The notes under the pieces: generated by a model
What the model saw: only the letters and a program-made list of their open reading frames with translations
Databases searched by the model: none
What the model was told of the DNA's origin: nothing
Position numbers and translations under genes: made by a program
NCBI RefSeq assembly: GCF_963668085.1
Contig: NZ_OY764059.1
Span: 868,001-932,000, forward strand
Source: an uncultured Ilyobacter sp.
Lineage (GTDB): Bacteria > Fusobacteriota > Fusobacteriia > Fusobacteriales > Fusobacteriaceae
Length of the DNA: 64,000 nt
Direction: 5' to 3'
Part shown: positions 52,179 to 61,255 of the stretch, piece after piece
How positions within the stretch are numbered: the stretch's first letter is position 1
How the letters are laid out: each line of letters opens with the position of its first letter

Positions 52179-52202
52179 GACCGAAAAGAGGTCATTTTTT
52201 TT
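52179..52202 (+). terminator. Weak hairpin plus T run in the mngA leader
   Basis: GACC and GGTC flank a 7-base loop and are followed by A and eight T. The stem is short (4 bp), so it is at most a leaky terminator or pause site. Noted because it lies between the promoter and the mngA start. Confidence 0.3.
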
Positions 52203-52212
52203 AACAACGTTT

Positions 52213-52274
52213 GTTGTATATACAGGGTGTTCGTCAGCTGTGATTTTTTTTCACCCTTTCACTTGTATATACAT
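52213..52274. promoter_or_regulatory. Candidate MngR operators 2 and 3
   Basis: TTGTATATACAG (52214-52225) and TTGTATATACAT (52263-52274) share the 10-bp palindrome TGTATATACA, 49 bases apart. Both fit the HutC-subfamily consensus nyGTMTAKACny. They lie in the mngA leader downstream of the promoter, fitting roadblock or looped repression. The second is 21 bases before the start codon. Confidence 0.6.
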
Positions 52275-52294
52275 GCGAAACCAAGGAGGAGATC

Positions 52295-54226
52295 ATGGAT
52301 TTAAGAACTTTAACAAATGAGAATCTGATATTTTTGAATGCTGATTTTAAAAACAAAAAAGAGATACTGGATGTTTTTATCCAAAAACTTTATGACGAGG
52401 GTAAAATAACTTCAAAGGAAGAATTCTATTCTGCAGTCATGGAGAGGGAGGCTATAGGGGCAACAGGTATAGGAGAGGGATTGGCTATTCCTCACGGTAA
52501 ATCAGATGCAGTAAAAGAGGCCTCATTTGTAGTTGCAACTCTTAATAATGAAATGGAATGGGAAACCCTAGATGAGGAACCTGTTAATCTTGTAATCCTA
52601 CTGGCTATACCAAAATCAGAAGAAGGAAGTACTCATGTTGACCTTCTGGCCAAGCTTACTACAAAGTTAGCAGATGATGACTTTAGAGAAGAATTAGTAA
52701 AATCAAAAGATCAAAAAGAATTTATAGATAAACTTAACATAGGTGAAGAGACAGAAAAGTCAGAAGAAGTAATGGCTGAGGATGCCAAGACAATAGTAGC
52801 AGTAACAGCCTGTCCTGCAGGAATAGCTCATACTTATATGGCAGCGGAGGCCTTAGAAAAGGCGGGTAGAAAGCTAGGAGTAAGAGTAAAGGTAGAAAAA
52901 CAAGGGGCAATGGGTATAGAGGATAGGATAACAGATGAAGATCTAAATAATGCTCATGCAGCTATATTTGCTGTGGAAGTAGCAGTAAAAGAGGCAGAAA
53001 GATTTGACGGAATTCCTGCAGTGGAAACTGCAGTAGCAGATCCTCTAAAAAGAGCAGAAGAGATAATAAAAGAAGCTCTAGAAGCTGGAAAAGAGGGTAG
53101 AACTTCAGCTAAAAGAACCTCTACTCCTAGGAAAGAGATGTCAGCAGGAGAAGAGGCCAAGAAAGCCCTTCTAAACGGTATATCACATATAGTTCCTCTA
53201 ATCGTAGCAGGAGGTACTGTACTTGCAATAGCAGTTCTTATAAAAGAGATATTTGGTCTTCAAGAACTTTATGGTCAGGAAGGATCTTGGCTATGGATGT
53301 ATAGAAAACTTTCAGGTGGAATGTTAGGAACACTAATGGTTCCTGTACTAGCAGCTTATGTGTCTTTCTCTTTAGCAGATAAACCTGGACTTGGGCCTGG
53401 ATTTGCAGCTGGACTTGCGGCTAATCTCATCAGTAGTGGATTCCTAGGTGGTATCGCAGGAGGTTTCATAGCAGGTTACACAATGAAATGGGTTAAGAAA
53501 AACGTAAGAGGTCCTCAACATTTAAACGGATTCTTTACTTTCTATCTTTACCCTGTAATTGGTACATTGGTAGCAGGTTCACTTATGCTGTTCGTAGTAG
53601 GAAAACCTGTGGCGGCTCTGAATACTGGTCTAACAAATTACCTTAACGGTCTATCTGGTGGAAACGCTATGCTTCTAGGAGCAATAATCGGAGCAATGGT
53701 TTCATTTGACCTTGGTGGGCCTGTAAACAAGGCAGCTTACGCATTCTGTGTGGGATCTATGGCAAACGGAAACTTTATGCCTTATGCAACATTTGCTTCT
53801 TGTAAAATGGTATCGGCTTTCACAACAACTCTAGCTACAAAACTCAGACCACATCTTTATTCTGAAGAGGAGATTCAGTGTGGAAACTCAACTTGGATTT
53901 TAGGATTAGCAGGAATCACAGAGGGAGCCATCCCGCTTATGATAGAAGATCCATTTAGAGTTATTCCTTCATTTGTAGTAGGAACTGCAGTTACAGGTGC
54001 TATGGTAGCAGCAACAGGAATAGGACTACAGGTTCCTGGAGCTGGTATAATCTCTATGTTTGTATTAGAAGCTGGAAAACTTTCAAAATTAACAGAGGCT
54101 GGAATATGGCTAGGTGCAGCTCTAGTTGGTACTGCAATATCCACTGTGGTTTTGACAGTTTTAAGAAGTAAAAAGCATAAATTATTGAAACAGCAAGCAC
54201 ACATGGAAAATGCTCACACAATATAA
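52295..54226 (+). CDS. mngA: PTS enzyme IIABC for 2-O-alpha-mannosyl-D-glycerate (MngA-like)
   Basis: 643 residues, IIA-IIB-IIC. IIA: GEGLAIPHGKS with phospho-His67. IIB: VTACPAGIAHTYMAAEAL with phospho-Cys173. IIC: membrane helices from about residue 295 with FDLGGPVNKAAYAFC. Fructose-family PTS. The substrate is inferred from the adjacent mngB and glycerate kinase genes: mannosylglycerate taken up and phosphorylated to 6-phosphomannosylglycerate. AAGGAGGAG precedes the ATG. IIC has CKMVSAFTTTLATKLRPHLY near its end. Confidence 0.88.
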   Translation: MDLRTLTNENLIFLNADFKNKKEILDVFIQKLYDEGKITSKEEFYSAVMEREAIGATGIGEGLAIPHGKSDAVKEASFVVATLNNEMEWETLDEEPVNLVILLAIPKSEEGSTHVDLLAKLTTKLADDDFREELVKSKDQKEFIDKLNIGEETEKSEEVMAEDAKTIVAVTACPAGIAHTYMAAEALEKAGRKLGVRVKVEKQGAMGIEDRITDEDLNNAHAAIFAVEVAVKEAERFDGIPAVETAVADPLKRAEEIIKEALEAGKEGRTSAKRTSTPRKEMSAGEEAKKALLNGISHIVPLIVAGGTVLAIAVLIKEIFGLQELYGQEGSWLWMYRKLSGGMLGTLMVPVLAAYVSFSLADKPGLGPGFAAGLAANLISSGFLGGIAGGFIAGYTMKWVKKNVRGPQHLNGFFTFYLYPVIGTLVAGSLMLFVVGKPVAALNTGLTNYLNGLSGGNAMLLGAIIGAMVSFDLGGPVNKAAYAFCVGSMANGNFMPYATFASCKMVSAFTTTLATKLRPHLYSEEEIQCGNSTWILGLAGITEGAIPLMIEDPFRVIPSFVVGTAVTGAMVAATGIGLQVPGAGIISMFVLEAGKLSKLTEAGIWLGAALVGTAISTVVLTVLRSKKHKLLKQQAHMENAHTI

Positions 54227-54257
54227 GCCATTTGTCTAAAAAAGAAGGAGAGTAATT

Positions 54258-56894
54258 ATGAAAAAATATAAAGTACACGTAGTTCCCCATATGCACTGGG
54301 ACAGAGAATGGTACTTCACAACAGAAGAATCAAGAATCCTACTCTTAAACAACATGGAGGAAATACTTGAAAGGCTTGAAACTGATCCCCAGTATAAGTA
54401 TTATGTACTAGACGGTCAGACAGCTGTACTGGAAGATTATTTTGCCATAAAACCTGAAAATAAAGATAGAATCAAAGCTCTTGTACAGGCTGGAAAGCTG
54501 ATTATAGGTCCGTGGTATTCTCAGACAGATTCTATAATTGTAAATGGAGAATCTATAACTAGAAATCTTTTATATGGAATAAAAGACTGTAAAGAGTTTG
54601 GACCTCATATGTCGATCGGTTATATCCCTGATTCTTTTGGACAAAGTGAGCAGCTTCCACAGATATTCAATGGTTTCAATATTGATAAAAGTATGTTCTG
54701 GAGAGGGTGTTCTGAGAGACACGGAACTGATAAAACTGAGTTTTATTGGGAAAGTCTTGAGGGAAGTAAGGTATTAAACCAGGTAATGCCACTAGGGTAC
54801 GCCATAGGTAAATACCTTCCTACAGATAAAGAGGGCCTTAAAAAGAGACTAGATACTTACCTAAAGGTGCTAGAGCACGGAGCAACTGGAGAAGCCCTTA
54901 TTTTACCAAACGGACATGATCAGATGCCTCTTCAAAAAAATATATTTGAGGTAATGGATACTCTAAATGAGATGTATCCCCAACATGAATTTTTTATGAG
55001 TAACTTTGATGAAGTATATAAAGATATTGAAAAAAATGCAGACCAACTAGACACAATCAGAGGGGAATTCATAGACGGAAAGTATATGAGGGTTCATAGA
55101 TCAATCTCATCTACTAGAATGGATATAAAAGATATTCATGCAAAACTTGAGTACAGAATTACCAATGTACTTGAGCCCCTCGCAGCTGTTGCAAGCAGTC
55201 TTGGATTTGAATATCATCACGGTCTTATAGAGCATATCTGGAAACTTATAATGAAAAACCATGCCCATGACAGTATCGGATGCTGCTGTAGTGACAAGGT
55301 TCACAGAGAGATTTTAGAAAGATTTGTCTTGGCCAGTGATAAGGTAGAGAGCCTTATTATCCATTATAAGAGAAAGATAGCAGATCATTCACCGGCAAAA
55401 GACGGTGCAGACAAACTTGTAGTATATAACCTTCTTCCTAATAAAGTAAAGAGAGTTGTAGACGCCACTGTAAGAATAAGATCCAATGATTTTAGTTTAA
55501 AGGATTATGAAGGAAATAATGTAAAATATAATGTTATTTCAAAGAAGGAGATCGATCCTGGTCTAATTGACAGACAGATCGTTCACTATGGTGTATATGA
55601 GCCGTTTTTAGAATATGAGATTCAGTTTGAAGCTGCTGTCCCTGCAATGGGATATGAGACATTGTATATATCCAAAGTAGATGCTGACAACAGTCCAGTA
55701 AAGCCAGAGGCTAAGGAAACACTTGAGAATGAGTTTTATACAGTGAGCTTCAACAAAAATGGTACAATCAACTTGGTAGATAAAGATCTAGACAGAGAGT
55801 ATAAAAACTTACTTCTTCTAGAAGAGGGATCAGATGACGGAGATGAGTATGACTACTCCCCACTTAGACCTGAAGAAGAGATGATCATAACCAATGAAAG
55901 TGTAAAAGCTGATATAGATGTATTTAGCCTTGGTCTTGAAGAAAAAGCTGTAATAAAATACAGACTTGATCTGCCTCAAAATCTCGAGGACAGAAAGAAG
56001 AAGATCATCAACTCATATAACGACTTTGAAATAGAAGTATCTCTAAAAAAAGGTCAAAAAAGAGTTGATGTAAAAGTAACTATAGATAATAATGTCTCAG
56101 ATCACAGATTGAGAATGCATCTGCCTACTCCTTATAAGTCATCTATCTCAGTTGCTGACCAGCAGTTCGGATCTATAGAGAGACCTGTACATGACGCTGC
56201 TATGGAAGTATGGGAAAAAGAGAAGTGGAAAGAGATGCCTGTAAGTATCTATTCTATGATGAGTCTAGTGGGACTTCATAACAATGAAGAAGGACTTGCA
56301 GTTCTTACCAACGGACTGAGAGAGTATGAGGTAATAGGTGAAGGTTACGACACCCTTGCAATCACTCTTATGAGAGGTATAGGGGTTCTTGGTAAGGAGG
56401 AGTTATACTACAGACCAGGAAGACCTTCTGGGATAAAGTTACCTACACCAGACTCTCAAATGCTTGGAAAACAAAGTTATGAACTTTCTTTATACACTCA
56501 CAAGGGATCTACACTAGAAGGAGAAACATTTAAAGCTGCTAAGGACTATACGACATCTTATGACATCTATAATAAGATTCCTTATGATGCTATGAAACTA
56601 AACCTTGAAGACTTCAAACTGCCTGTAAGCTACAGCTTGTTTGAAGCAGAAGGTAAAGCAGAGCTAAGTGCAGTAAAAATGTCTGAAAACAATGAGTATC
56701 TTGTAGTCAGAATTTTCAACCCTTACAGAGACAGAGAAATTGACGAAACTATTATATTTAACAGAGAGTTTAAAGAGGTTAAGGCAGGAAACCTAAATGA
56801 AGATGTCATAGGAGAGCTGTCTTATGACGGAAACAAAGTTAAGATAGAAAAACTAAAACCTTGCCAAGCTAGAACTATATTATTAAAACTATAA
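54258..56894 (+). CDS. mngB: Mannosylglycerate hydrolase (GH38 alpha-mannosidase, MngB-like)
   Basis: 878 residues. GH38 catalytic domain: VVPHMHWDREWYFT with metal His and Asp (His11, Asp15), GYIPDSFGQSEQLPQIF with nucleophile Asp125, NGHDQMP. The long beta-rich C-terminal part has YETLYIS and SYELSLYTH. The length fits E. coli MngB. It cleaves 6-phosphomannosylglycerate to mannose-6-phosphate and glycerate, inferred from PTS linkage. Co-transcribed 31 bases after mngA, AAGGAGAG precedes the ATG. No signal peptide, so cytoplasmic as required. Confidence 0.9.
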   Translation: MKKYKVHVVPHMHWDREWYFTTEESRILLLNNMEEILERLETDPQYKYYVLDGQTAVLEDYFAIKPENKDRIKALVQAGKLIIGPWYSQTDSIIVNGESITRNLLYGIKDCKEFGPHMSIGYIPDSFGQSEQLPQIFNGFNIDKSMFWRGCSERHGTDKTEFYWESLEGSKVLNQVMPLGYAIGKYLPTDKEGLKKRLDTYLKVLEHGATGEALILPNGHDQMPLQKNIFEVMDTLNEMYPQHEFFMSNFDEVYKDIEKNADQLDTIRGEFIDGKYMRVHRSISSTRMDIKDIHAKLEYRITNVLEPLAAVASSLGFEYHHGLIEHIWKLIMKNHAHDSIGCCCSDKVHREILERFVLASDKVESLIIHYKRKIADHSPAKDGADKLVVYNLLPNKVKRVVDATVRIRSNDFSLKDYEGNNVKYNVISKKEIDPGLIDRQIVHYGVYEPFLEYEIQFEAAVPAMGYETLYISKVDADNSPVKPEAKETLENEFYTVSFNKNGTINLVDKDLDREYKNLLLLEEGSDDGDEYDYSPLRPEEEMIITNESVKADIDVFSLGLEEKAVIKYRLDLPQNLEDRKKKIINSYNDFEIEVSLKKGQKRVDVKVTIDNNVSDHRLRMHLPTPYKSSISVADQQFGSIERPVHDAAMEVWEKEKWKEMPVSIYSMMSLVGLHNNEEGLAVLTNGLREYEVIGEGYDTLAITLMRGIGVLGKEELYYRPGRPSGIKLPTPDSQMLGKQSYELSLYTHKGSTLEGETFKAAKDYTTSYDIYNKIPYDAMKLNLEDFKLPVSYSLFEAEGKAELSAVKMSENNEYLVVRIFNPYRDREIDETIIFNREFKEVKAGNLNEDVIGELSYDGNKVKIEKLKPCQARTILLKL

Positions 56895-56897
56895 AAG

Positions 56898-56925
56898 AAG
56901 GGCAGCTTAAAGGCTGCCCTTTTGC
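56898..56925 (+). terminator. Intrinsic terminator or attenuator after mngB
   Basis: AAGGGCAGC and GCTGCCCTT with a 6-base loop, ending TTTTG. Glycerate kinase follows 40 bases later, so read-through may occur. Confidence 0.65.
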
Positions 56926-56964
56926 CAATAAAATCAGGTTAAATATAAACTAGGAGGAGATAGA

Positions 56965-58113
56965 ATGAAAGTCGTTGTAGCGATAGATTCATTTAAAGGA
57001 AGCCTTAGCTCACTTGAACTTGGACTGCTTATAGAAAAAGGAGTAAAAAAAGTATATAAGGATGCAGAAGTAAAAAAAGTTCCCATAGCAGATGGTGGAG
57101 AGGGGACAGTAGAAGCCCTTGTAGAGGGAACAAATGGAAAATTTGTAGACATAAAAGTACACGATCCTCTTATGAGAGTTATTGATGCAAGATACGGGAT
57201 AATGGGAAATAATGTGGCTGTTATAGAGATGGCAGAGGCCTCTGGACTGCCGCTTTTAAAACCTGAGGAAAGAGATCTAAGAAAAGCCACAACATATGGT
57301 ACAGGGGAAATTATAAAAGATGCCGTTGAAAAAGGGTGTAGAGAGTTTATCATCGGTATAGGGGGAAGTGCCACAAATGATGCAGGTCTTGGAATGATGC
57401 AGGCCCTTGGATATAAATTTTTGGATAAAGATGGAGAAGTTCTTGGTTACGGTGGAGAGATAATGGAAAAAGTCACCGAGATAGATTCTAGAGAAGCTAT
57501 AGAAGATCTTGGTAAGTGCAAGTTTTTTGTAGCGTGTGATGTGGATAATCCTTTCTATGGGCCTAAAGGCGCTGCTCATGTATATAGCAGGCAAAAGGGG
57601 GCCGATGATGAAATGGTGGAGTATTTAGACTCATCCCTTCAAAAGTTGGCCTTGACTCTGAAGGAAAAGACAGGTAAAGATATAGCAGATATACCTGGAG
57701 CAGGAGCAGCAGGAGGTCTAGGAGGAGGATTTGTAGCCTTCTTAGACGGGGAACTGAAGCCTGGAATAGATATAATTCTTCAAGAGGTAAAACTTGCTGA
57801 GAGTATAGAGGGTGCCGATTTTGTAATAACCGGTGAAGGGAAAATAGACTTTCAGTCTATAATGGGTAAGGCCCCTATGGGTGTATCCAGACTTTCTAGG
57901 GAAAAGGGGATTCCTGTAATAGCAATCGCAGGATGTGTCGCAGATGATGCAGGAGCCATGCATGATCATGGTTTAGATGCCTTCTTTTCCACTATCAATT
58001 ACCCTGTCTCTCTCGAAGATGCAATGGATAAGGAAAGAGCCGGTATTTTTGTAGAAAAAAATATCGAAGAGATATTCAGGCTGGTAAAAGTCTGTGAAAA
58101 AAAGTTTAGCTAA
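56965..58113 (+). CDS. glxK: Glycerate kinase (type 1, GlxK/GarK family)
   Basis: 382 residues. Motifs: VVVAIDSFKGSLSSLELG at the start, VPIADGGEGTVEAL, GIGGSATNDAGLGMMQALG, GAAGGLGGGFVAFL and VITGEGKIDFQSIMGKAP. This family phosphorylates D-glycerate, usually to 2-phosphoglycerate. It provides the missing step for the glycerate released by MngB. TAGGAGG precedes the ATG. The strong terminator at 58132 follows. Confidence 0.94.
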   Translation: MKVVVAIDSFKGSLSSLELGLLIEKGVKKVYKDAEVKKVPIADGGEGTVEALVEGTNGKFVDIKVHDPLMRVIDARYGIMGNNVAVIEMAEASGLPLLKPEERDLRKATTYGTGEIIKDAVEKGCREFIIGIGGSATNDAGLGMMQALGYKFLDKDGEVLGYGGEIMEKVTEIDSREAIEDLGKCKFFVACDVDNPFYGPKGAAHVYSRQKGADDEMVEYLDSSLQKLALTLKEKTGKDIADIPGAGAAGGLGGGFVAFLDGELKPGIDIILQEVKLAESIEGADFVITGEGKIDFQSIMGKAPMGVSRLSREKGIPVIAIAGCVADDAGAMHDHGLDAFFSTINYPVSLEDAMDKERAGIFVEKNIEEIFRLVKVCEKKFS

Positions 58114-58131
58114 GTCATAGAAATACTAAAG

Positions 58132-58171
58132 CAGGCTCCCGCGCTATAGACCTCTATATCGCGGGAGCCTG
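58132..58171. terminator. Strong GC-rich bidirectional terminator
   Basis: CAGGCTCCCGCG and CGCGGGAGCCTG form a perfect 12-bp stem with further pairing in the loop (CTATA/TATA). On the plus strand TTTGATT follows. The stem is much richer in G/C than its surroundings. Confidence 0.85.
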
Positions 58172-58176
58172 TTTGA

Positions 58177-58608
58177 TTATGAATTAATTTTTTTATTGAG
58201 AAAATATCTTTTAACTCCGTCTGGATATCCTTCTAAGGTGCCGAATATTTCATAGCCGTTACTTTGGTAAAAGCTAGGGGCTTGGAAGCTGAATGTATCT
58301 AGATGGATGAAATTACATTTTTTTGAAACTGCAATCTCTTCTGCTTTTTTTAACATTTTAGCTCCGTATCCATGTTTTCTCAGACTTTCTTCAACCCATA
58401 AAATATCAATAAACAGACAGGATCTGTAAAATTTTCCGATAAGTCCACCATATATTTTTTTATCGTCTCCTCTTAGAGTGATACCAAGTTTTTCAAAAAC
58501 TGGGCCATCTTTTACAGGAGCTCTTTCCAAATTATGCTGAATGAGTTTATCCTCTATAAACTCAGCCTCTTCTTCTTTCATATTTAAATCTATTGTAAAC
58601 TTTGTCAT
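58177..58608 (-). CDS. GNAT-family N-acetyltransferase
   Basis: 143 residues. GNAT motif A WVEESLRKHGYGAKMLKKAEEIA (KHGYGAKM binds acetyl-CoA) and motif B FIHLDTFSFQAPSFYQSNGYEIFGTLEG. The FQAPSFYxxxGYE pattern is common in small stand-alone acetyltransferases. Acceptor unknown. It starts two bases after the DUF2207 gene, so it is probably the last gene of the lemA operon. The ATG is preceded by a poor site (CTGGTAACT), consistent with coupling. Confidence 0.85.
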   Translation of the reverse strand: MTKFTIDLNMKEEEAEFIEDKLIQHNLERAPVKDGPVFEKLGITLRGDDKKIYGGLIGKFYRSCLFIDILWVEESLRKHGYGAKMLKKAEEIAVSKKCNFIHLDTFSFQAPSFYQSNGYEIFGTLEGYPDGVKRYFLNKKINS

Positions 58609-58610
58609 AG

Positions 58611-60488
58611 TTACCAGCTTCCGCCGCCACCGCCTCCTGAACCTCCTCCAGAAGAACCTCCGCTAGAAGATGAAGAACCAGGCCTTGAGCTCATTGTACT
58701 TCCTATAGATCTCACAGATTGATTTATCTCTCTTATAAATGAGTGAGTGGTAAATCCTCTATACCCCCTATACCAACTAGGCGGTTTGCTAGCGATACCG
58801 TCAAATTTGTCCGCCCAGACATTTGTGACTCCTAGTACTATCGCATAAGGCAGTATGTTGTAATAATACTGTGGGTTTTTCTTTACCAGTTTTTCCAGTC
58901 TGTCCTTTTCTGCATGTATCAAAAAGTTTCTGAATCCTTTTAATTTCCCCAAAACTTCGGTACTGTATTCTGTCCTTTTGAGGGTGAATTCTGCGAGAGT
59001 AAAGGAGATAACAAAAACTATTGCCTTTATAATAAACTCAACTATATTAAAGACAGCACCTAGATTGGCTATTCTGAATATGTTAAAAAACACAAATATT
59101 ATAATTAGAAAAGGTATAATGTTCATGAGCTTTCTTGTAAGCCTCAGTTTCATGTCCTCTCTTTTCACTTCAAAATTCATAATGAATTTTACTGTTTTTT
59201 CTGTCACACCGTAAATCAGTAGTGAGACAGCCCCTGCAAATGGAAGACCGATATAAAGATCACCAGTAAGAAGATAAAATCTAGTGTAACTTTCTAAAAA
59301 CACAGGAAGTATTGCCAAAGCCTTCATAATGGCAGAAAGATTTTTACTTGTATTTGTATATAAAGTTTGGGTTTTAAGGGCCTTGTGTTTTTTTATGATG
59401 CTTTTTACCTTATTTGTTATTTTATAAAAATTATTTCTGAGAGATGAGAGTCTCACCTTTTCACCGTCACCATATTTATAAAAAAGTTCGTAGAACATCA
59501 TGGTCTCGTAATATGGAGCATCTTTTCTGTCTTTTAGTTTTCTAAAAGTATAGTCCTTTCCCAATAACATCTCCACCATGCCATGGGAATCTTTTTCTTC
59601 TATCTCAATATACCCCTTTTCGGCCCAATAAAATAAAAGTGATGTAACATCCTTGGTATCCACAGTTCCATCTATCATATAGCCTGCCTCTGCTGGAGTT
59701 ATACCTTCTGGAGGGAAAAACTCCACTGTTTCAACGATTCTCCTGTCTCTCCCGAAAAAGAACCATACAAAGGAGATAATTGTTAGAAATAAAGCTCCTG
59801 CCCATTTTTTTAGGTAGGATAGCACATCTAAGGGACCATTGAATTTTGAGGTATTTCTGTAATAACCTTCTGGGAGGGGAAGAGCGATTGTCAAAGCTTC
59901 TCTAGGACCTAAAGGTTTTAGGGTCTCTCCACTTATTGTATTTCCTTCTATACTATAGTCGATCCCAGAGCTGTCTGTACTTCCTCTGATTCCAGAGGTA
60001 AAGTTTACCTTGCTTTTGTCAAAATCTGATGGCATCTCTATGGTGAATTTCACTTTTTTTATAGTGGTATCCCATCTGTCTCCTATAATATTATAATAAA
60101 ATTCGTCCATTTTTTTATTGCCGTCGTCTCCTACAGTATAGTCATAGGAAATAACGTATTTTTTCTCTCCTAAAACAAACCGATAGGGATCCCCTATCTT
60201 TATCCGGGTATTATTTCCTGAACGCAATTTTTTAAAGGGGGCACCCTTTACTGTGATGTTGTCAATTTTTACATTTTTCCCATTATAAGTGGCGGGGATG
60301 TCCCGATAAATACCGTGTCTTTCGGCATCAAAATTTACAAAGAGCTCTTCTTTGATATTGTAGCTGTTATTTTCATTTACTTTTACGTCTACAATATAAT
60401 CCTCTATTGTAAAGTATTCCTGTCCATAGGCACCCATAGACAAAACTAGTAGTAGCATGAGAATGTATTTAAAATTTGACCTGAACAT
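58611..60488 (-). CDS. DUF2207-domain membrane protein
   Basis: 625 residues. Signal peptide (MFRSNFKYILMLLLVLSMGAYGQ), then a DUF2207 domain (YNIKEELFVNFDAERHGIYRDIPATYN; DEFYYNIIGDRWDTTIKKVKFTIEMP), a membrane helix near 235, a cytoplasmic region, more helices in the middle, and an ending SSSGGSSGGGSGGGGGGSW typical of the family. The ATG at 60488 follows AAAGGAGAG and overlaps the end of lemA. Members are often next to lemA; function is not defined. Confidence 0.85.
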   Translation of the reverse strand: MFRSNFKYILMLLLVLSMGAYGQEYFTIEDYIVDVKVNENNSYNIKEELFVNFDAERHGIYRDIPATYNGKNVKIDNITVKGAPFKKLRSGNNTRIKIGDPYRFVLGEKKYVISYDYTVGDDGNKKMDEFYYNIIGDRWDTTIKKVKFTIEMPSDFDKSKVNFTSGIRGSTDSSGIDYSIEGNTISGETLKPLGPREALTIALPLPEGYYRNTSKFNGPLDVLSYLKKWAGALFLTIISFVWFFFGRDRRIVETVEFFPPEGITPAEAGYMIDGTVDTKDVTSLLFYWAEKGYIEIEEKDSHGMVEMLLGKDYTFRKLKDRKDAPYYETMMFYELFYKYGDGEKVRLSSLRNNFYKITNKVKSIIKKHKALKTQTLYTNTSKNLSAIMKALAILPVFLESYTRFYLLTGDLYIGLPFAGAVSLLIYGVTEKTVKFIMNFEVKREDMKLRLTRKLMNIIPFLIIIFVFFNIFRIANLGAVFNIVEFIIKAIVFVISFTLAEFTLKRTEYSTEVLGKLKGFRNFLIHAEKDRLEKLVKKNPQYYYNILPYAIVLGVTNVWADKFDGIASKPPSWYRGYRGFTTHSFIREINQSVRSIGSTMSSRPGSSSSSGGSSGGGSGGGGGGSW

Positions 60489-61014
60489 TTGATCTCTCCT
60501 TTTCTTCTGTAATTTCAAAATACTCTTTTTGTGTAAAAGAGAACATCTTTGCTATAATTAGGCTTGGAAAGGTTTCACACTTTGTATTAAAAGACCGAAC
60601 CACACCGTTATAGTATTTTCTAGATTGAAGGATATCTCCCTCTATAGTTTCAAGCTGTCCTTGAAGTTTCATAAAGTTGCCGTTGGCCTTGAGATCAGGA
60701 TAGCTTTCAGATAGTGCAAAGATAGTTTTCAGTGCTCCTGTGAGTTCTCCTTCCATCTTCTGACGTTCTTTGAGATTCCCTGCGTTCATAGCCATATTTC
60801 TTTTTTCTATGACATTTTCAAGGGTCTTACTTTCATGATTGGCGTATCCCTTTACCGTCTCTACCAGATTGGGTATAAGGTCATATCTTTTCTTTAGATA
60901 GACATCCATTGTTGAGAACGCCTCTTCTACAATATTTTGGAGCTGAACAAAACCGTTGTAGCTCATTGTAGTATAAATTCCTGCGACTACAATAATCGCT
61001 GCAAAAAATATCAT
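60469..61014 (-). CDS. lemA: LemA-family protein
   Basis: 181 residues. One N-terminal membrane helix (MIFFAAIIVVAGIYTTM), then the LemA helical bundle: YNGFVQLQNIVEEAFSTMDVYLKKRYDLIPNLVETVKGYANHE (in residues about 17-60), NFMKLQGQLETIEGDILQSRKYYNGVVRSFNTKCETFPSLI. The ATG at 61014 follows GGGGAGGG. Its end overlaps the DUF2207 start by about 20 bases. Membrane-anchored helical protein of uncertain function, commonly paired with DUF2207. Confidence 0.93.
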   Translation of the reverse strand: MIFFAAIIVVAGIYTTMSYNGFVQLQNIVEEAFSTMDVYLKKRYDLIPNLVETVKGYANHESKTLENVIEKRNMAMNAGNLKERQKMEGELTGALKTIFALSESYPDLKANGNFMKLQGQLETIEGDILQSRKYYNGVVRSFNTKCETFPSLIIAKMFSFTQKEYFEITEEKERSNVQVKF

Positions 61015-61255
61015 ATCTTCCCTCCCCTTCATAATCACTCAATTTTATGATACCATAATCAAATCACAGAAACAATCTAAGGCTTAACTTTTCATAGTTT
61101 GATTTTGTCAGATAATTTGTTACATAGAACCTATTGGTATTCAAAAAAAATTTAAATAATTATTTTTAGTCTCCACTCTATTTTACCCCATTTAATGCCC
61201 AATGTTAAAAGGTTTTTTATATTTCCAAGAGTATATCAATTATGAGGTGGTCTTC

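Noticed and set aside
52075..52320. Small plus-strand frame across the mngA leader
   Set aside because: It covers the terminator, promoter and operators and has no protein-like features.
54054..54296. Minus-strand frame across the mngA-mngB junction
   Set aside because: Antisense to two clear genes and without a ribosome binding site.
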